A stretch of DNA of 30,339 nucleotides from positions 1-30,339 of the IMG/VR virus record IMGVR_UViG_3300042465_000609. The stretch is one strand, 5' to 3'. Of the stretch, positions 14,718-24,520 are shown piece after piece. Numbering within the stretch: the first letter of the stretch is position 1; every line of letters starts with the position of its first letter. The notes beneath the pieces were generated by a model that was not told the DNA's origin, did not search any database, and saw only the letters and a program-made list of their open reading frames with translations. Source of the stretch: a virus. Made by a program: the position numbers and the translations under genes.

Positions 14718-16001
14718 ATGGGCGGTGGTGGCGGTAGCAATCAAGTACAGCGGTCGGAGGTTACTCAATCTACCCTCCCCGAATACGCACGTCCCTATTT
14801 CGAAGGGTTGATGCAGCGTGCTGGCACGACGTTAACAACGCCGTATCAGACCTACGACCAAGAGCGTATTGCTGGTTTCACACCTGAGCAGCAACAACTT
14901 CAACAGAATATACTAGGCATGCAGACACCGGGACAGTTCCGCAATGCTTCTACGTTGACTAGCATTGCAGGTCTTGGTTCTTTGGACGCGGGGAGGTATA
15001 CTCCCGGCCAGTTTAATGCTGAACGAGTAAATACACAGCAGATTAATGCGCCCGATATGCAGGCGGCGCAGACTAACTACAATCCCAATCTGACGACGTT
15101 TCAGATGCAAGCTCCCGACCAGTTCGGACAGCAGCAAACTGAACAGTATATGTCGCCGTATATCCGCAACGTGCTCGACACACAGAAGCGCGAAGCCGTC
15201 CGAGATGCGCGGCAGGGGCAAGTAGTTCAGGACCTTGGAGCGGCGCGTCAGGGCACATATGGTGGTAGCCGTCAGCTTCTTGCTGGTCTTGAGCGTGAGC
15301 GTAACCTAGGTACGCAGCTAGGTGATATCGAGTCCCGTGGTCTTCAGAGTGCGTTTGAAAATGCACAGGCTCAATTTGAGCGTGACCGTGGCGCGACTAT
15401 GACAGCGCAGCAGCAGAATTTGGAGGCTCAACTTGGTGTCCAGCAACTTGGCACTAACGTCGGTTTGCAGACCGCTCTTGCCAACCTGAGCAACGAGCAG
15501 CAGGCGCGGGTTAATAACCAAGCTACGCAGTTCCAAGCACAGGGTATGAACGCTGATAACGCACTTCGTGCCGCTCTTGCTAACCAGCAGGCAGGGCTTG
15601 ATGTTCAACGTATGGGTGAGCAGTCGCGTCAGTTTGGCTCGCAGCAGGGACTTGCAGGATTGGCACAAGCTGGCCAGATGGGTCAGACACTTGCCAACAT
15701 CGGGTCTGCGCAGCAGCAGGCTGACCAAGCCCGCTTTGGTTTGCAGACAAGTACAGCTGCGCAGCGGCAAGCGATGAACCAGCAGTACCTAGACATGGCG
15801 TATCAGGACTTCCTGCGCCAGCGTGACTATCCGATGGAGCAGATGCAGCAGTACAGCAGCTTGCTACGCGGTGTGCCAGTAACACCGAATACGACTAGCA
15901 CAACTTACGCTCCCAATGCTTCGCTAGGTTCGCAGTTAGTTAGTGGCGGTCTCGGCGCAGCTGCTCTTTACAATACTGCTAACAGGGCGGGAGTAATTTA
16001 A
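14718..16001 (+). CDS. Gln-rich coiled-coil internal/ejection protein
   Basis: ATG 14718 has TAGGAG upstream. The 427 residues start with MGGGGGSNQVQRSEV and LPEYARPYFEGLMQRAGTTL, a signature I know from internal virion proteins of environmental podoviruses. The central ~150-370 region is very Gln, Ala and Asn-rich with long helical repeats (AQAQFERDRGATMTAQQQNL, AANQQAGL-type units), suggesting coiled-coil assembly. The end has YLDMAYQDFLRQRDYPMEQM and a Gly/Ala tail. It lies between the GNAT-like and lysozyme-type genes in an ejection cluster, comparable in position to T7 gp14/gp15. Membrane insertion or formation of an ejection tube is possible. It has no recognised enzyme motif. Confidence 0.65.
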   Translation: MGGGGGSNQVQRSEVTQSTLPEYARPYFEGLMQRAGTTLTTPYQTYDQERIAGFTPEQQQLQQNILGMQTPGQFRNASTLTSIAGLGSLDAGRYTPGQFNAERVNTQQINAPDMQAAQTNYNPNLTTFQMQAPDQFGQQQTEQYMSPYIRNVLDTQKREAVRDARQGQVVQDLGAARQGTYGGSRQLLAGLERERNLGTQLGDIESRGLQSAFENAQAQFERDRGATMTAQQQNLEAQLGVQQLGTNVGLQTALANLSNEQQARVNNQATQFQAQGMNADNALRAALANQQAGLDVQRMGEQSRQFGSQQGLAGLAQAGQMGQTLANIGSAQQQADQARFGLQTSTAAQRQAMNQQYLDMAYQDFLRQRDYPMEQMQQYSSLLRGVPVTPNTTSTTYAPNASLGSQLVSGGLGAAALYNTANRAGVI

Positions 16002-16002
16002 A

Positions 16003-17670
16003 GTGGAAACTAAACCGTTTACCATACAGTCTCCTGAAGCGATAGCCAAGGACTACGGCGGCAACAAACAGAAGATAGCTGAAGCTATGCAGATGGGTAT
16101 TCTTGACCCTACTGCGGGCACGCTAGCAGGTATGTTTATTGACCGTATGCGGTCGGCTGCGCAGACTGAAGCTACACCCCAGCAGACCGTGGCGCAACAG
16201 GTCTTTGCTCCTCCTGCTCCTCCTGCTCCTCCTGCGCCACCTATGGGTGCCCCTATGGGTGCCCCTGCAGGTCTTGGTGCTACGCCAGAAGCTGCGGCTA
16301 TGCCACCTCAAGAAATGGGACCCCCGCCTCAAGAAATGGGTATGCCGCAAGAGATGCCTAGTATGGCTGAAGGCGGCATGGTGCCCCCATATATGGCTGG
16401 CGGTGGTCTTTCTGAACTACCTGTACCTGACACTATGTTTGATGAGCCCAGTAGCGGTGGCTTTGACGAGGGCTATGCAGGTGGCGGTATGGTTGCATTT
16501 GGCCGAGGTGGCGGTATCGACCTTGAACGCTTCCGCAAAGCCATCATAGCCCAAGAAAGCGGTGGCGACTACGGTGTAGCTAATGCTGAAGGTAGTGGCG
16601 CACTAGGTGCGTATCAGTTCATGCCGCCAACTGCCCGGGCTTTAGCCGAACGACTCGGTCTCCCTTACCGCCCCGACCTACTGCAAGGTAATAAGGGTCG
16701 AAGCAAAGAAGGCCGTGCCTATCAAGACGCGCTAGGAACAGCGCAGCTACAAGACGCAATTGAATTTGGTGGTGGTGACATCGGCAAAGCCGGAGCATTC
16801 CACTTTGCTGGGCCTAACACAAAGGGGCATGGGGCTAAGACACGCAAGTATGAGCAGGATATCTTACGCCGGTACTCAGGGTCGAAAGACGCTGGGGGCG
16901 AAGAACTTGTAGATGCTGCACAGGGAGACGACACCGTCTACGGCCTACCTACGAACCTACGTGGTAATATCGACTTGATTAAGAGCCTGATGCCAGCAGA
17001 GTCTGCAGAGGACATTGAACTTCGTAAGGAACTTGCGGAAAAATTGTCTCCTGAGAGTCGTGCACAGGGCAAAAAAGATGCGTTCTTCCAAGGTCTAGGT
17101 GATCTTTCAGAGCGTATTGCTAATGCAAAGGACAAGAGCACTTTTGGTAGTATATTTGGAAGTCTTGGTGGGGGTGCCGGAGACATTTCAAAGAGACTAG
17201 ATGCAGAGGAAAAGGATATACGCGAGATGCAGCGTGAACGCTCTGCACTAGCGAACCTTAGCCGTAAAGAGCAAATGGAAGCTATCTCGATGGGCGTGGA
17301 CCTTAACAAGTCCGCCGCTGTTCTTAATGAAGGTATCGCAGCCCGTGAGGAAGACGTTGCATATAAGAGAGCTATGCTCGACATCGAAAGGGCAAAGATA
17401 GGTGCCGACCTAGCCAAGATACTGGCTGATAGCAAAGATAAGGAAAATACCAGAGATCGGTTTACAGAAACGTTCTATAACGTGCTAATAAGAAAAGGGT
17501 ATTCAGAAAACCAAGCTAGGCAGTTTGCATATATAGCTGCAGAAAAGCAGCTTGCGAAGGTTAAAGCAGAGTTTGGAGGCACTGGCGATATGGGAACCCT
17601 ATTCCCACAGGGCGCTACCGGTGCTACAGGAGGCACAGCAGATACTCTGGACTACGGTTCACTAAAGTAA
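16003..17670 (+). CDS. Internal virion protein with SLT lysozyme-like (lytic transglycosylase) domain
   Basis: GTG 16003 follows GCGGGAG nine bases upstream. The 555 residues have several parts: an N-terminal helical segment (PEAIAKDYGGNKQKIAEAMQ), a Pro/Ala/Met-rich linker with short repeats (~67-125), and Gly-rich stretches (AEGGMVPPYM, AGGGMVAFGRGG). A lysozyme-like domain from ~175 follows with AIIAQESGGDYGVANAEGSG and GAYQFMPPTARALAERLG. The likely catalytic Glu is E185 (QESGG), and GAYQFMPPT matches the SLT motif. A charged helical C-terminal half (~320-540) is probably coiled coil. In T7-like phages the transglycosylase sits in gp16; here it is a separate protein next to the giant one. 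It would thin the cell wall during DNA entry. Confidence 0.75.
   Translation: METKPFTIQSPEAIAKDYGGNKQKIAEAMQMGILDPTAGTLAGMFIDRMRSAAQTEATPQQTVAQQVFAPPAPPAPPAPPMGAPMGAPAGLGATPEAAAMPPQEMGPPPQEMGMPQEMPSMAEGGMVPPYMAGGGLSELPVPDTMFDEPSSGGFDEGYAGGGMVAFGRGGGIDLERFRKAIIAQESGGDYGVANAEGSGALGAYQFMPPTARALAERLGLPYRPDLLQGNKGRSKEGRAYQDALGTAQLQDAIEFGGGDIGKAGAFHFAGPNTKGHGAKTRKYEQDILRRYSGSKDAGGEELVDAAQGDDTVYGLPTNLRGNIDLIKSLMPAESAEDIELRKELAEKLSPESRAQGKKDAFFQGLGDLSERIANAKDKSTFGSIFGSLGGGAGDISKRLDAEEKDIREMQRERSALANLSRKEQMEAISMGVDLNKSAAVLNEGIAAREEDVAYKRAMLDIERAKIGADLAKILADSKDKENTRDRFTETFYNVLIRKGYSENQARQFAYIAAEKQLAKVKAEFGGTGDMGTLFPQGATGATGGTADTLDYGSLK
16207..16266 (+). repeat. Short tandem repeats in linker: 9 bp x3 and 12 bp x2
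   Basis: GCTCCTCCT occurs three times in a row (16207-16233, encoding Ala-Pro-Pro units). A little downstream ATGGGTGCCCCT is repeated twice (16243-16266, Met-Gly-Ala-Pro). After that, CCTCAAGAAATGGG-like units recur to about 16350. All are in frame and lie in the linker between the N-terminal helix and the lysozyme domain, so length change by slippage would alter only linker length. Confidence 0.85.
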
Positions 17671-17679
17671 GGTTTATAT

Positions 17680-20600
17680 ATGCCTGATGTACGCATGCCC
17701 GACGGTACAGTTATAAGAAACGTACCAGCAGGAATTACTAAGGCACAGCTTAATGCTAAGCTAACAAAGAACGGCTTTGACCTCAACAGGCTGACTACAC
17801 CTAAGCAAGCGCCAAGTGCCATTGAAAATATCCCGCTAGTAGGCGGATTGCTTGCGCCTATTGCAGACATACCCTTGAGCGCAGTCGAAGGTCTAAGTGG
17901 TACCGTTAAATCAATCACAGATGTGTTTGGTGCTGATAATGCCGTGTCCGATGCGGCTGACTATGTAGCTAAAGCAGCGGCTGCTTTGAAATCTGCTGGG
18001 TCTCGTGAAGATGCTGAAATCGCCAGTAAAATCCAGAAAGACGCTGAAGGCAAAGGTGTCTGGGAAGAAGTAAAGGCCGCAGCTAGGGCATTCACTTACT
18101 CCCCACTAGAAAGCATTGCCAGCGTGGCAGGTTCGGCGGCACCGTTTATCGCAGCGGGTGTTGCTACCGGAGGTACAGGAGCCGTACCATTAGCTACTAT
18201 GGCTGGGCTTGGCGCGGCGTCAGGCGCAGGTACTATAAAAGGTTCCGTGTATGATGCGGTATACAGCGAGTTTGTAAAGAACGGTGCGTCTGAAGAAGAC
18301 GCCGCCGCTGCCGCCGAGAAGGCGCAGGAGTATAGCGGCAAGAATATAGACCAGATTGCACTTGGCGGTGCCATAGGCGCACTTGCTTCGGCTACTGGCT
18401 TTGGCCCGCAGTTCGCTCGCAGCATAGGTAATAACGTAGTCAAGAAAGTTGCCGCCGAGGTAGCCGAGCGTGAAGCTGTAGAGGCCGTAAAGGTCGGTGC
18501 CAGAAAGAGCGTGCTGGGTGGTGTTGCCAAAAGTGCAGTTGTAGAAGCTGTACCAGAATCTGTACAAGGTGGGCAGGAAAAACTGTCCCAGAACCTAGCA
18601 CTGCAGCGCGAGGGCTTCGATGTAGATACGTTTAGGGGTGTAGCTGGACAGGCTGCGTCCGAAGGCATCGCGTCCCTGTTTCTGGGTGGTTATGGTGGTG
18701 CACGTGCAGCAAAGGCGGAAAACCGTCAGATACTCACAGAAGAGATTGCCCAAGAACTTGACGCCCTGCCTGCAGATGCAGACGAGCAAACTATATCTGA
18801 AGCAGAAGCTAGGTTCGTCAAGCGCGGGTTTCCATTGGAGAAGGCAACGCAAGTTGTCGAGAACTTAAAATCCGCCAAAGAAGCTATCGACAAGCAAGCT
18901 GCAGAACTAGAGCGGGCACGTGCCGAACGGATGGCACAAGGAGAAGCTGAAGCAGCCGCCGAAGAAGGCACAGGCTCTAACTTTACTGGCCCGCCTCCGG
19001 TTGACGCCGAAGAAGAAGCTGCCATGCAGCGGGCACGTGAGGCCGAGTTTGCAGGTGCACCAGACCTAAATACGCAGATAGATGAGTATACTGCGTTCGT
19101 AGACAAAGGGCAGGTAGCCCCAGCACCGCTGGTTGAGAGCATAGCGCGTCGATACGTTGATGCCATGAAGACTACTGGCCTTGAAGGCGTTGTGTCACCC
19201 GAGCGCATGGCGGCGTTCTCGCAGTTTGTTGGTAACGAAGTTTCTACTATTGAGCCTATGTTTGCTGAACAGGCTCCCCCCGCTGGTGGCGGCGTCAAGG
19301 CCCAGTACCGACGCTCCACGCCGCAGCAAACTGAGATAACACCAGAACGTGCGGACGAAATACTAGCAGACCCCGTCAAACTAAGCGACTTCATGGCTAC
19401 CACAGGCATGGACGCAGACACGTTGTATGATGTTGCTATCGGCAAAGTAACAGGCGTTAAATATTCACGTAGAGGACGTCCACCTAGTGCCAGCACTGTA
19501 GAAGCTGCAGGTCAAGAAGGTCTATTCGGCGCACTGCCTACACAGGAAGAAAACCGCCTCGACAAGTTTGAGGAAATCCAGCAGCGCAAGCTGGAGCAAG
19601 GTGCGCTTGCACCTGAAGACCGCGAAGCGGAAAATCAGGCACGTGCCGATGAGTTTGATAGGCTGCAGCAAGAACGCGCAGTCAAGGACGAGCAGTACAC
19701 GGCTGACTTTGTAAATAACATTCAGGAAGCCATTCGTCGCGCTAACCCTGCTAACGAAGCCTATAGTGTGCAGGTTGATGCAACCAGCCCAAAGCCTTAC
19801 AGGGTTGTAGGTCCAGACGGAGAGTTGTTTGCAGCTGCAGATAACCTGCAGGACTTTGAAGCACAGGCGATGGACCTTCTTCCATACGTTGCTCCCCCTA
19901 CATCTATTCAAGAGACGGACTCCGCAAACCCCACCGTGGCTACATCCATGGTGCAGGAGCTTACTCGTGATATTGATGCTGCGCGTGAGCGTGGTGAGAT
20001 AGACAACAACCAGCGCACCGAGCTTATTCGCCAGATAGAACGCCCCGACGCATACGATAAGTATGGTCGTCCGCAGGACAACATTGCCAAGGCTGAAGAA
20101 GAAGCCCGTGCAGCAATGTCCAAGTTCCGCAACACCACAGGTGTTGAATCCAAGGCAGCGGAAGCAGAACTAGCCGTCGCCAACGAGAAGCTGACTAAGC
20201 TAGTAAACAACCGCATGCTGAACCCGATCAGGTCCAAGCTGCGCTCTATGGTAGAGAACCGGCAGCTTGAGCGCGAAGGCGCTACATCCCGTGTGGGCAG
20301 CGCTAAGGTGCAGCAGAAGCTGGGCGAGATGGAAGGTGCAGACACCAGTGCCGAGCAGCGCGAACAACGCGAAGCCAAAATCGACATAGCTGAAGGCCGT
20401 GTATCAAAGTATCGCATGGGTGAAGCGCAACCGGGCCAAGTTAAGACAGACGTATCTAAGGTACGTGCAGCGGTAGATGCCATCGTGTCAGTATGGAAGG
20501 GGCCACCTGTAGTTACGGTAGTCCAGTCTGTTAACGACATAGCTGACGCTAAGGTACGTCGGGCTGTGATGCAAGATAACGCTACCAATGCAGAAGGCTT

Positions 20601-23600
20601 CGTGGCCCCTGATGGTACAGTGTATCTAATTGCCGATAACCTTGAGTCCGTAGAGCGTGCTAAGGCGGTGCTATTCCATGAAGCTCTTGGCCACGTTGGC
20701 CTTGAGAAGCTGTTCCGTGGCGAGCTAGATAGCGCTCTGACTGCATTGTATAAAAGCAACGGTAACATACGGGCCAATACCGATGCGTGGCTAGCTGCTA
20801 ACCCAGATGCCTATGCGCAGGATACCAACCGTACCGCCCGCGCAGTGGAAGAAATCCTAGCCGAGATGTCCGAGAATGGGCAGCTTAGGCCGACAATGCT
20901 AAAGCGCATTGCAGCTATTATCCGTAACTTTGCACGTAGGCTGGGTATCAATCTGGCAATCAGCGATGCGGACGTAGAAGCTATACTGGCTGCAGGCCAC
21001 GAGCGCGTTGTAAACGGTGCGCAAGAAAGCACACTCGTCAAAGGCATGAGGTATATTAACGGCTGGCGTGGTGGTGCTGCACCTACCACAAAATACTCAC
21101 GGCCCAAGACCACTAAGCAGAACAAAGAGAAAATAGGAACTGCTGAAGCTAGCATAAGTCCCGGTATGCGCCGTACCCAGAAGTCTACATCCACTAACGG
21201 CATAGCTGAAGGTGTAGAGCAGGTTGTAAAGGGGCATAGCTGGAAAGACTGGGGCGGTGGGCTAAAGGATAACCTAGAGGCCATGGCACCACCTACATTG
21301 GTGGCCACGCTAAAGACTATACCGACGTCTGGCATCTTAAACTGGTTCGGCCCAGATATACCCACCATACGTGAGATTGACACGTTGGTGCAGAAGATGG
21401 TTGCCATGAAGGCCAACATACTCAAAGCTGCAGAGCAAATTGGTATGGAGTTAGACGAGTTCCTTCTGTCTGATAAAGACCAACTACTGGCCCAGACGCA
21501 GAGCACTGCTCGTATAAACGAAATGGCACCCGACGACTTCAAGTCTGCTGACGATGCACTGGCTAATCACCCTGCCATGAAGGAAGTCGAAGCCCGTATA
21601 CTGAAGAACGCCAACGATAAGGTGTTAGCTGCCCGTATAATAGCCGAGGTAAAAGCCTTGGTTATGCAGAGCAAAGACGCAATCACCGTAAAGGGTGACA
21701 AGGTAGCTATGTCTACCGCTATGAAGAAGTTGGTAGCGAACCTATCTAAGACAGCCATAGATAGCAAAAATACCAGTGACCAGATGAAGCAGATAGCGGA
21801 ACTTACCCGTCGTATCCGCGATACACATGCTTTGTGGGACAAGCTAGGTGAGCTTAAGAACGGGCACAAGCTGTACAAGGAAATACGTTCCTATTACAAA
21901 GACATGTTCGAAGCCGAGCTTGCACTACTAGACGGTCGCATTTCGTCTATCGCCGGTACTAAAGAAGCCAAGCGTCTGCGTGACCTACGTGCGGATATGA
22001 TGCGGGAAGTTATGAACCCCGATGAATCCAAGAAGGGCGGCGACATATTCTACAATCTTGACTCAAGCTTGTTCACCAAAGACTACTTTCCGTTTATGCG
22101 GGCAGGTAAATACTACATACGTGTATCCGCTGCCAAGGACGGCTCGCGGGAGCGTGAGTTCTACCAGTTCGAAACTGCCAAGCAGCAAATAGCTGCGAAG
22201 AAAGCGATAGCTAAGCGCTTAGGTATAGACCCTGAGAAGAACGATGGGGTACTTACTATAGGGTACGACGTCGCGCAGTTGCAGGAAAACTTACGGTCCG
22301 ACGACCAGATGATGCAGAAGGTATTCGACCTAGTAAAAAGTGCAAAGGATGAGTTCGCAGCAAGCGGTGTATTAGGCGCTAAAGATTTTAAAGACCTGAC
22401 GGACAGCATCTACCAGACATGGTTGTTATCTACCCCCGAACGGTCAGTACGCCGCCGGTTCATGCATGCTCAAGAGGTAGTCGGGTTCCAGCAGGATATC
22501 CTGCAGAACTTTGCCTCGCAAGCGAGCAGCTATGCTAACCAACTAAGCAAGCTGGCATACGCCGGGGACATACGCTTAAAAACCGAGGAGGCACGTGACA
22601 ACGTGTCGGACCGCCCAACTACAGAGCAGGCTAGACTTAAAGCCGCTATATATGAATTAGAACAGCGTGCCGAAGACGAGATAAACCCAAGCCCGCAGAG
22701 TTCGTTTATTAACGCCCTTAACCGTGCGTCTTACTTCTACTACTTGACAGCGCCAGCGACAGCCATGCTGCAGCTTACTTCCATACCGATACGTGTGGTG
22801 CCCCGCCTGTGGCGGGATTACGGGTATGCAGAAGGCACTCGTATGTGGCTGAAGTATATGAAGATATGGAACACCCTAGGTAAAGCTAAGGTGCAGAGCA
22901 CTCGCACAGGGATAGCCGGTGTGGGTGACTCGCTTGATGTCCTGATGCCCAACATACTAAGCTCGAAATTGGTTAGTGCTGACACCAAAGAAGGTAAACT
23001 TCTACGTAGGGCACTGGCGGCAGGTATGGAACGCAACGTGCTTGAGACCGTGCAGGACACACTAATCCAGAACGAGCGGGAAACGGGACAGAAGCACCGT
23101 ACGGGTGCAGCGCGCACTGTTGCTGAAACTGCTGCTGTAACGGGTAAAGCTATGGGCGTTATGTTCCAAGGGTTGGAAAACATTTCACGTCAAGCAGCCT
23201 ACTTCATGGCGTTTGAGTTAGCGTACAAGGCAGAGACTGCTAAAAACCCCGGCGCACCTGAGAAGGTAGTGTTTGATAAGGCCGTTACCACTGCCCTAGA
23301 TACTGTGCGAGATACACTGGGTGACTATTCCAACTGGGAACGTTCACGCATAATGAAGAACGATGTGTCTCGTGCACTGTTCCTCTTCAAGATGCACCCC
23401 ATCCTGCAGACTAAGTTCCTAGTAGGCGCGATGCGAGATATCGGGCGTGGGTTGTATCCCGGAGCTTCACCAGAAGCAAAGGCCGCACGTGCGGGCGCTA
23501 TGAAGGAGTTAGGCGGCGTCCTTATGATGTCGGGTGTGTTCGGTGGCCTTCTAGGTATGCCGCTATACTCGGTCATGGCACTGGCGCTATCTGAAAGCTT

Positions 23601-24444
23601 CGACGAAGAAGATGATGAGGACGTGCGCAAGCTTATGGGTCTTGACCCACGTGTCGCCTATGACTCTGATATTATGTTCCGTGGCTGGCTAATGGACAAG
23701 TTCGGAGAACCAGCGATTGGCGACGTGTCGTTGGCAGATATTCTTATACACGGTCCGGTTGGCGCTTTGTCAAACACCGAAATATCTAGCCGTACATCGC
23801 TCGACCTAAAGAACATGTGGTTCCGCGAAGCGGTTACAGGCGACTCCACTTCAGACACCGTGATAAAAACACTGCTGGCTAACATAGCAGGTGGGCAGAT
23901 GCTTATTCAGGCGTTCAATGCAAAGGATAACTTTGCAGAAGGCGATATGTACGGCGCTATGAAGAAGATGGCACCTGCATTTATCCGGTCGTGGGTAGCC
24001 GCAGAGCAGGGAGAAGCTGAAGGCGTTGTTAGTCGCAAGGGCGACGTCATTATTGACAAGAACGATATCACTGGGTTGGATACGTTCCGCACGATATCCG
24101 GCTTCCGACCACTGCGTCTTGCTAGATGGCAGGACTACTACATCACTCGTGGTAAGAACGACAAGAAGATAAAGGCGGAAAAGACCCAGCTGCTATCCAC
24201 CTTGGATAGGAAGCTACGTGAAGGTGATATTACTTCTAAGGAGCAACTACAGGAGTTTATCACCGACGAGGTTATACCGTTCAACCGCACGTACCCAGAC
24301 CCAAGCTTCATAATTACCGAAGAGACCATCATGCGGTCACTCAAGGGTCGCGCGGATGTACGGGGCCGCACAGTGCAGGGCATGCGGCTTGAGAAGAAGA
24401 CTGCAGAGAAAGATATCGGTATGGCAGATAAGTTCCGCCCATAA
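17680..24444 (+). CDS. 2254-residue ejected polyvalent megaprotein with zincin-like motif
   Basis: ATG 17680 follows AAGG. The N-terminal ~36 residues (MPDVRMPDGTVIRNVPAGIT) are a short module common at the start of phage internal proteins. Hydrophobic zones are at ~145-185 (APFIAAGVATGGTGAVPLAT), ~226-242 and ~1941-1975. Central parts are charged and helical with two KYSR motifs (K594, K1138), a hallmark of large polyvalent proteins. A domain at ~928-1114 contains YLIADNL and, at H1000, FHEALGHVGL, a zincin-like HE-x-x-x-H, with candidate third-ligand Glu at 1057, 1058 or 1062. The C-terminal ~550 residues (RASYFYYLTAPATAMLQ, DVSRALFLFKMHPILQTKFL) match the conserved end of such proteins (LPD38-like, not verified). 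It is likely injected with the genome. The last gene of the rightward block, it ends at the convergent terminator. Confidence 0.75.
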   Translation: MPDVRMPDGTVIRNVPAGITKAQLNAKLTKNGFDLNRLTTPKQAPSAIENIPLVGGLLAPIADIPLSAVEGLSGTVKSITDVFGADNAVSDAADYVAKAAAALKSAGSREDAEIASKIQKDAEGKGVWEEVKAAARAFTYSPLESIASVAGSAAPFIAAGVATGGTGAVPLATMAGLGAASGAGTIKGSVYDAVYSEFVKNGASEEDAAAAAEKAQEYSGKNIDQIALGGAIGALASATGFGPQFARSIGNNVVKKVAAEVAEREAVEAVKVGARKSVLGGVAKSAVVEAVPESVQGGQEKLSQNLALQREGFDVDTFRGVAGQAASEGIASLFLGGYGGARAAKAENRQILTEEIAQELDALPADADEQTISEAEARFVKRGFPLEKATQVVENLKSAKEAIDKQAAELERARAERMAQGEAEAAAEEGTGSNFTGPPPVDAEEEAAMQRAREAEFAGAPDLNTQIDEYTAFVDKGQVAPAPLVESIARRYVDAMKTTGLEGVVSPERMAAFSQFVGNEVSTIEPMFAEQAPPAGGGVKAQYRRSTPQQTEITPERADEILADPVKLSDFMATTGMDADTLYDVAIGKVTGVKYSRRGRPPSASTVEAAGQEGLFGALPTQEENRLDKFEEIQQRKLEQGALAPEDREAENQARADEFDRLQQERAVKDEQYTADFVNNIQEAIRRANPANEAYSVQVDATSPKPYRVVGPDGELFAAADNLQDFEAQAMDLLPYVAPPTSIQETDSANPTVATSMVQELTRDIDAARERGEIDNNQRTELIRQIERPDAYDKYGRPQDNIAKAEEEARAAMSKFRNTTGVESKAAEAELAVANEKLTKLVNNRMLNPIRSKLRSMVENRQLEREGATSRVGSAKVQQKLGEMEGADTSAEQREQREAKIDIAEGRVSKYRMGEAQPGQVKTDVSKVRAAVDAIVSVWKGPPVVTVVQSVNDIADAKVRRAVMQDNATNAEGFVAPDGTVYLIADNLESVERAKAVLFHEALGHVGLEKLFRGELDSALTALYKSNGNIRANTDAWLAANPDAYAQDTNRTARAVEEILAEMSENGQLRPTMLKRIAAIIRNFARRLGINLAISDADVEAILAAGHERVVNGAQESTLVKGMRYINGWRGGAAPTTKYSRPKTTKQNKEKIGTAEASISPGMRRTQKSTSTNGIAEGVEQVVKGHSWKDWGGGLKDNLEAMAPPTLVATLKTIPTSGILNWFGPDIPTIREIDTLVQKMVAMKANILKAAEQIGMELDEFLLSDKDQLLAQTQSTARINEMAPDDFKSADDALANHPAMKEVEARILKNANDKVLAARIIAEVKALVMQSKDAITVKGDKVAMSTAMKKLVANLSKTAIDSKNTSDQMKQIAELTRRIRDTHALWDKLGELKNGHKLYKEIRSYYKDMFEAELALLDGRISSIAGTKEAKRLRDLRADMMREVMNPDESKKGGDIFYNLDSSLFTKDYFPFMRAGKYYIRVSAAKDGSREREFYQFETAKQQIAAKKAIAKRLGIDPEKNDGVLTIGYDVAQLQENLRSDDQMMQKVFDLVKSAKDEFAASGVLGAKDFKDLTDSIYQTWLLSTPERSVRRRFMHAQEVVGFQQDILQNFASQASSYANQLSKLAYAGDIRLKTEEARDNVSDRPTTEQARLKAAIYELEQRAEDEINPSPQSSFINALNRASYFYYLTAPATAMLQLTSIPIRVVPRLWRDYGYAEGTRMWLKYMKIWNTLGKAKVQSTRTGIAGVGDSLDVLMPNILSSKLVSADTKEGKLLRRALAAGMERNVLETVQDTLIQNERETGQKHRTGAARTVAETAAVTGKAMGVMFQGLENISRQAAYFMAFELAYKAETAKNPGAPEKVVFDKAVTTALDTVRDTLGDYSNWERSRIMKNDVSRALFLFKMHPILQTKFLVGAMRDIGRGLYPGASPEAKAARAGAMKELGGVLMMSGVFGGLLGMPLYSVMALALSESFDEEDDEDVRKLMGLDPRVAYDSDIMFRGWLMDKFGEPAIGDVSLADILIHGPVGALSNTEISSRTSLDLKNMWFREAVTGDSTSDTVIKTLLANIAGGQMLIQAFNAKDNFAEGDMYGAMKKMAPAFIRSWVAAEQGEAEGVVSRKGDVIIDKNDITGLDTFRTISGFRPLRLARWQDYYITRGKNDKKIKAEKTQLLSTLDRKLREGDITSKEQLQEFITDEVIPFNRTYPDPSFIITEETIMRSLKGRADVRGRTVQGMRLEKKTAEKDIGMADKFRP

Positions 24445-24476
24445 AAAACCCCCGCTGGGGAGTAGGCCAGCGGGGG
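24443..24476 (-). terminator. Convergent intrinsic terminator between late and early blocks
   Basis: CCCCCGCTGG (24449-24458) pairs perfectly with CCAGCGGGGG (24467-24476) around an eight-base loop. Six A at 24443-24448 precede it, so read on the minus strand the stem is followed by six T, a standard intrinsic terminator for the leftward replication operon. It lies directly after the 2254-residue gene stop. Rightward it lacks a T-tract (TAGTATC follows), so it is weaker for late transcripts. Confidence 0.92.
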
Positions 24477-24520
24477 TAGTATCAACCAACGGAAGGAGCA
24501 TCTTCCGAGGACGGATATAA

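Noticed and set aside
19908-20777. Long antisense open frame (289 residues) inside the 2254-residue gene
   Set aside because: Ser/Arg/Thr-rich low-complexity product typical of reading opposite a highly coding strand; no ribosome site or recognisable motif. The same applies to 18726-19496 and 20811-21542.
22491-22504. Perfect 14-base palindrome GCAGGATATCCTGC inside the megaprotein gene
   Set aside because: Lies in conserved coding sequence and follows codon needs; no second copy was noticed and no regulatory context is present.
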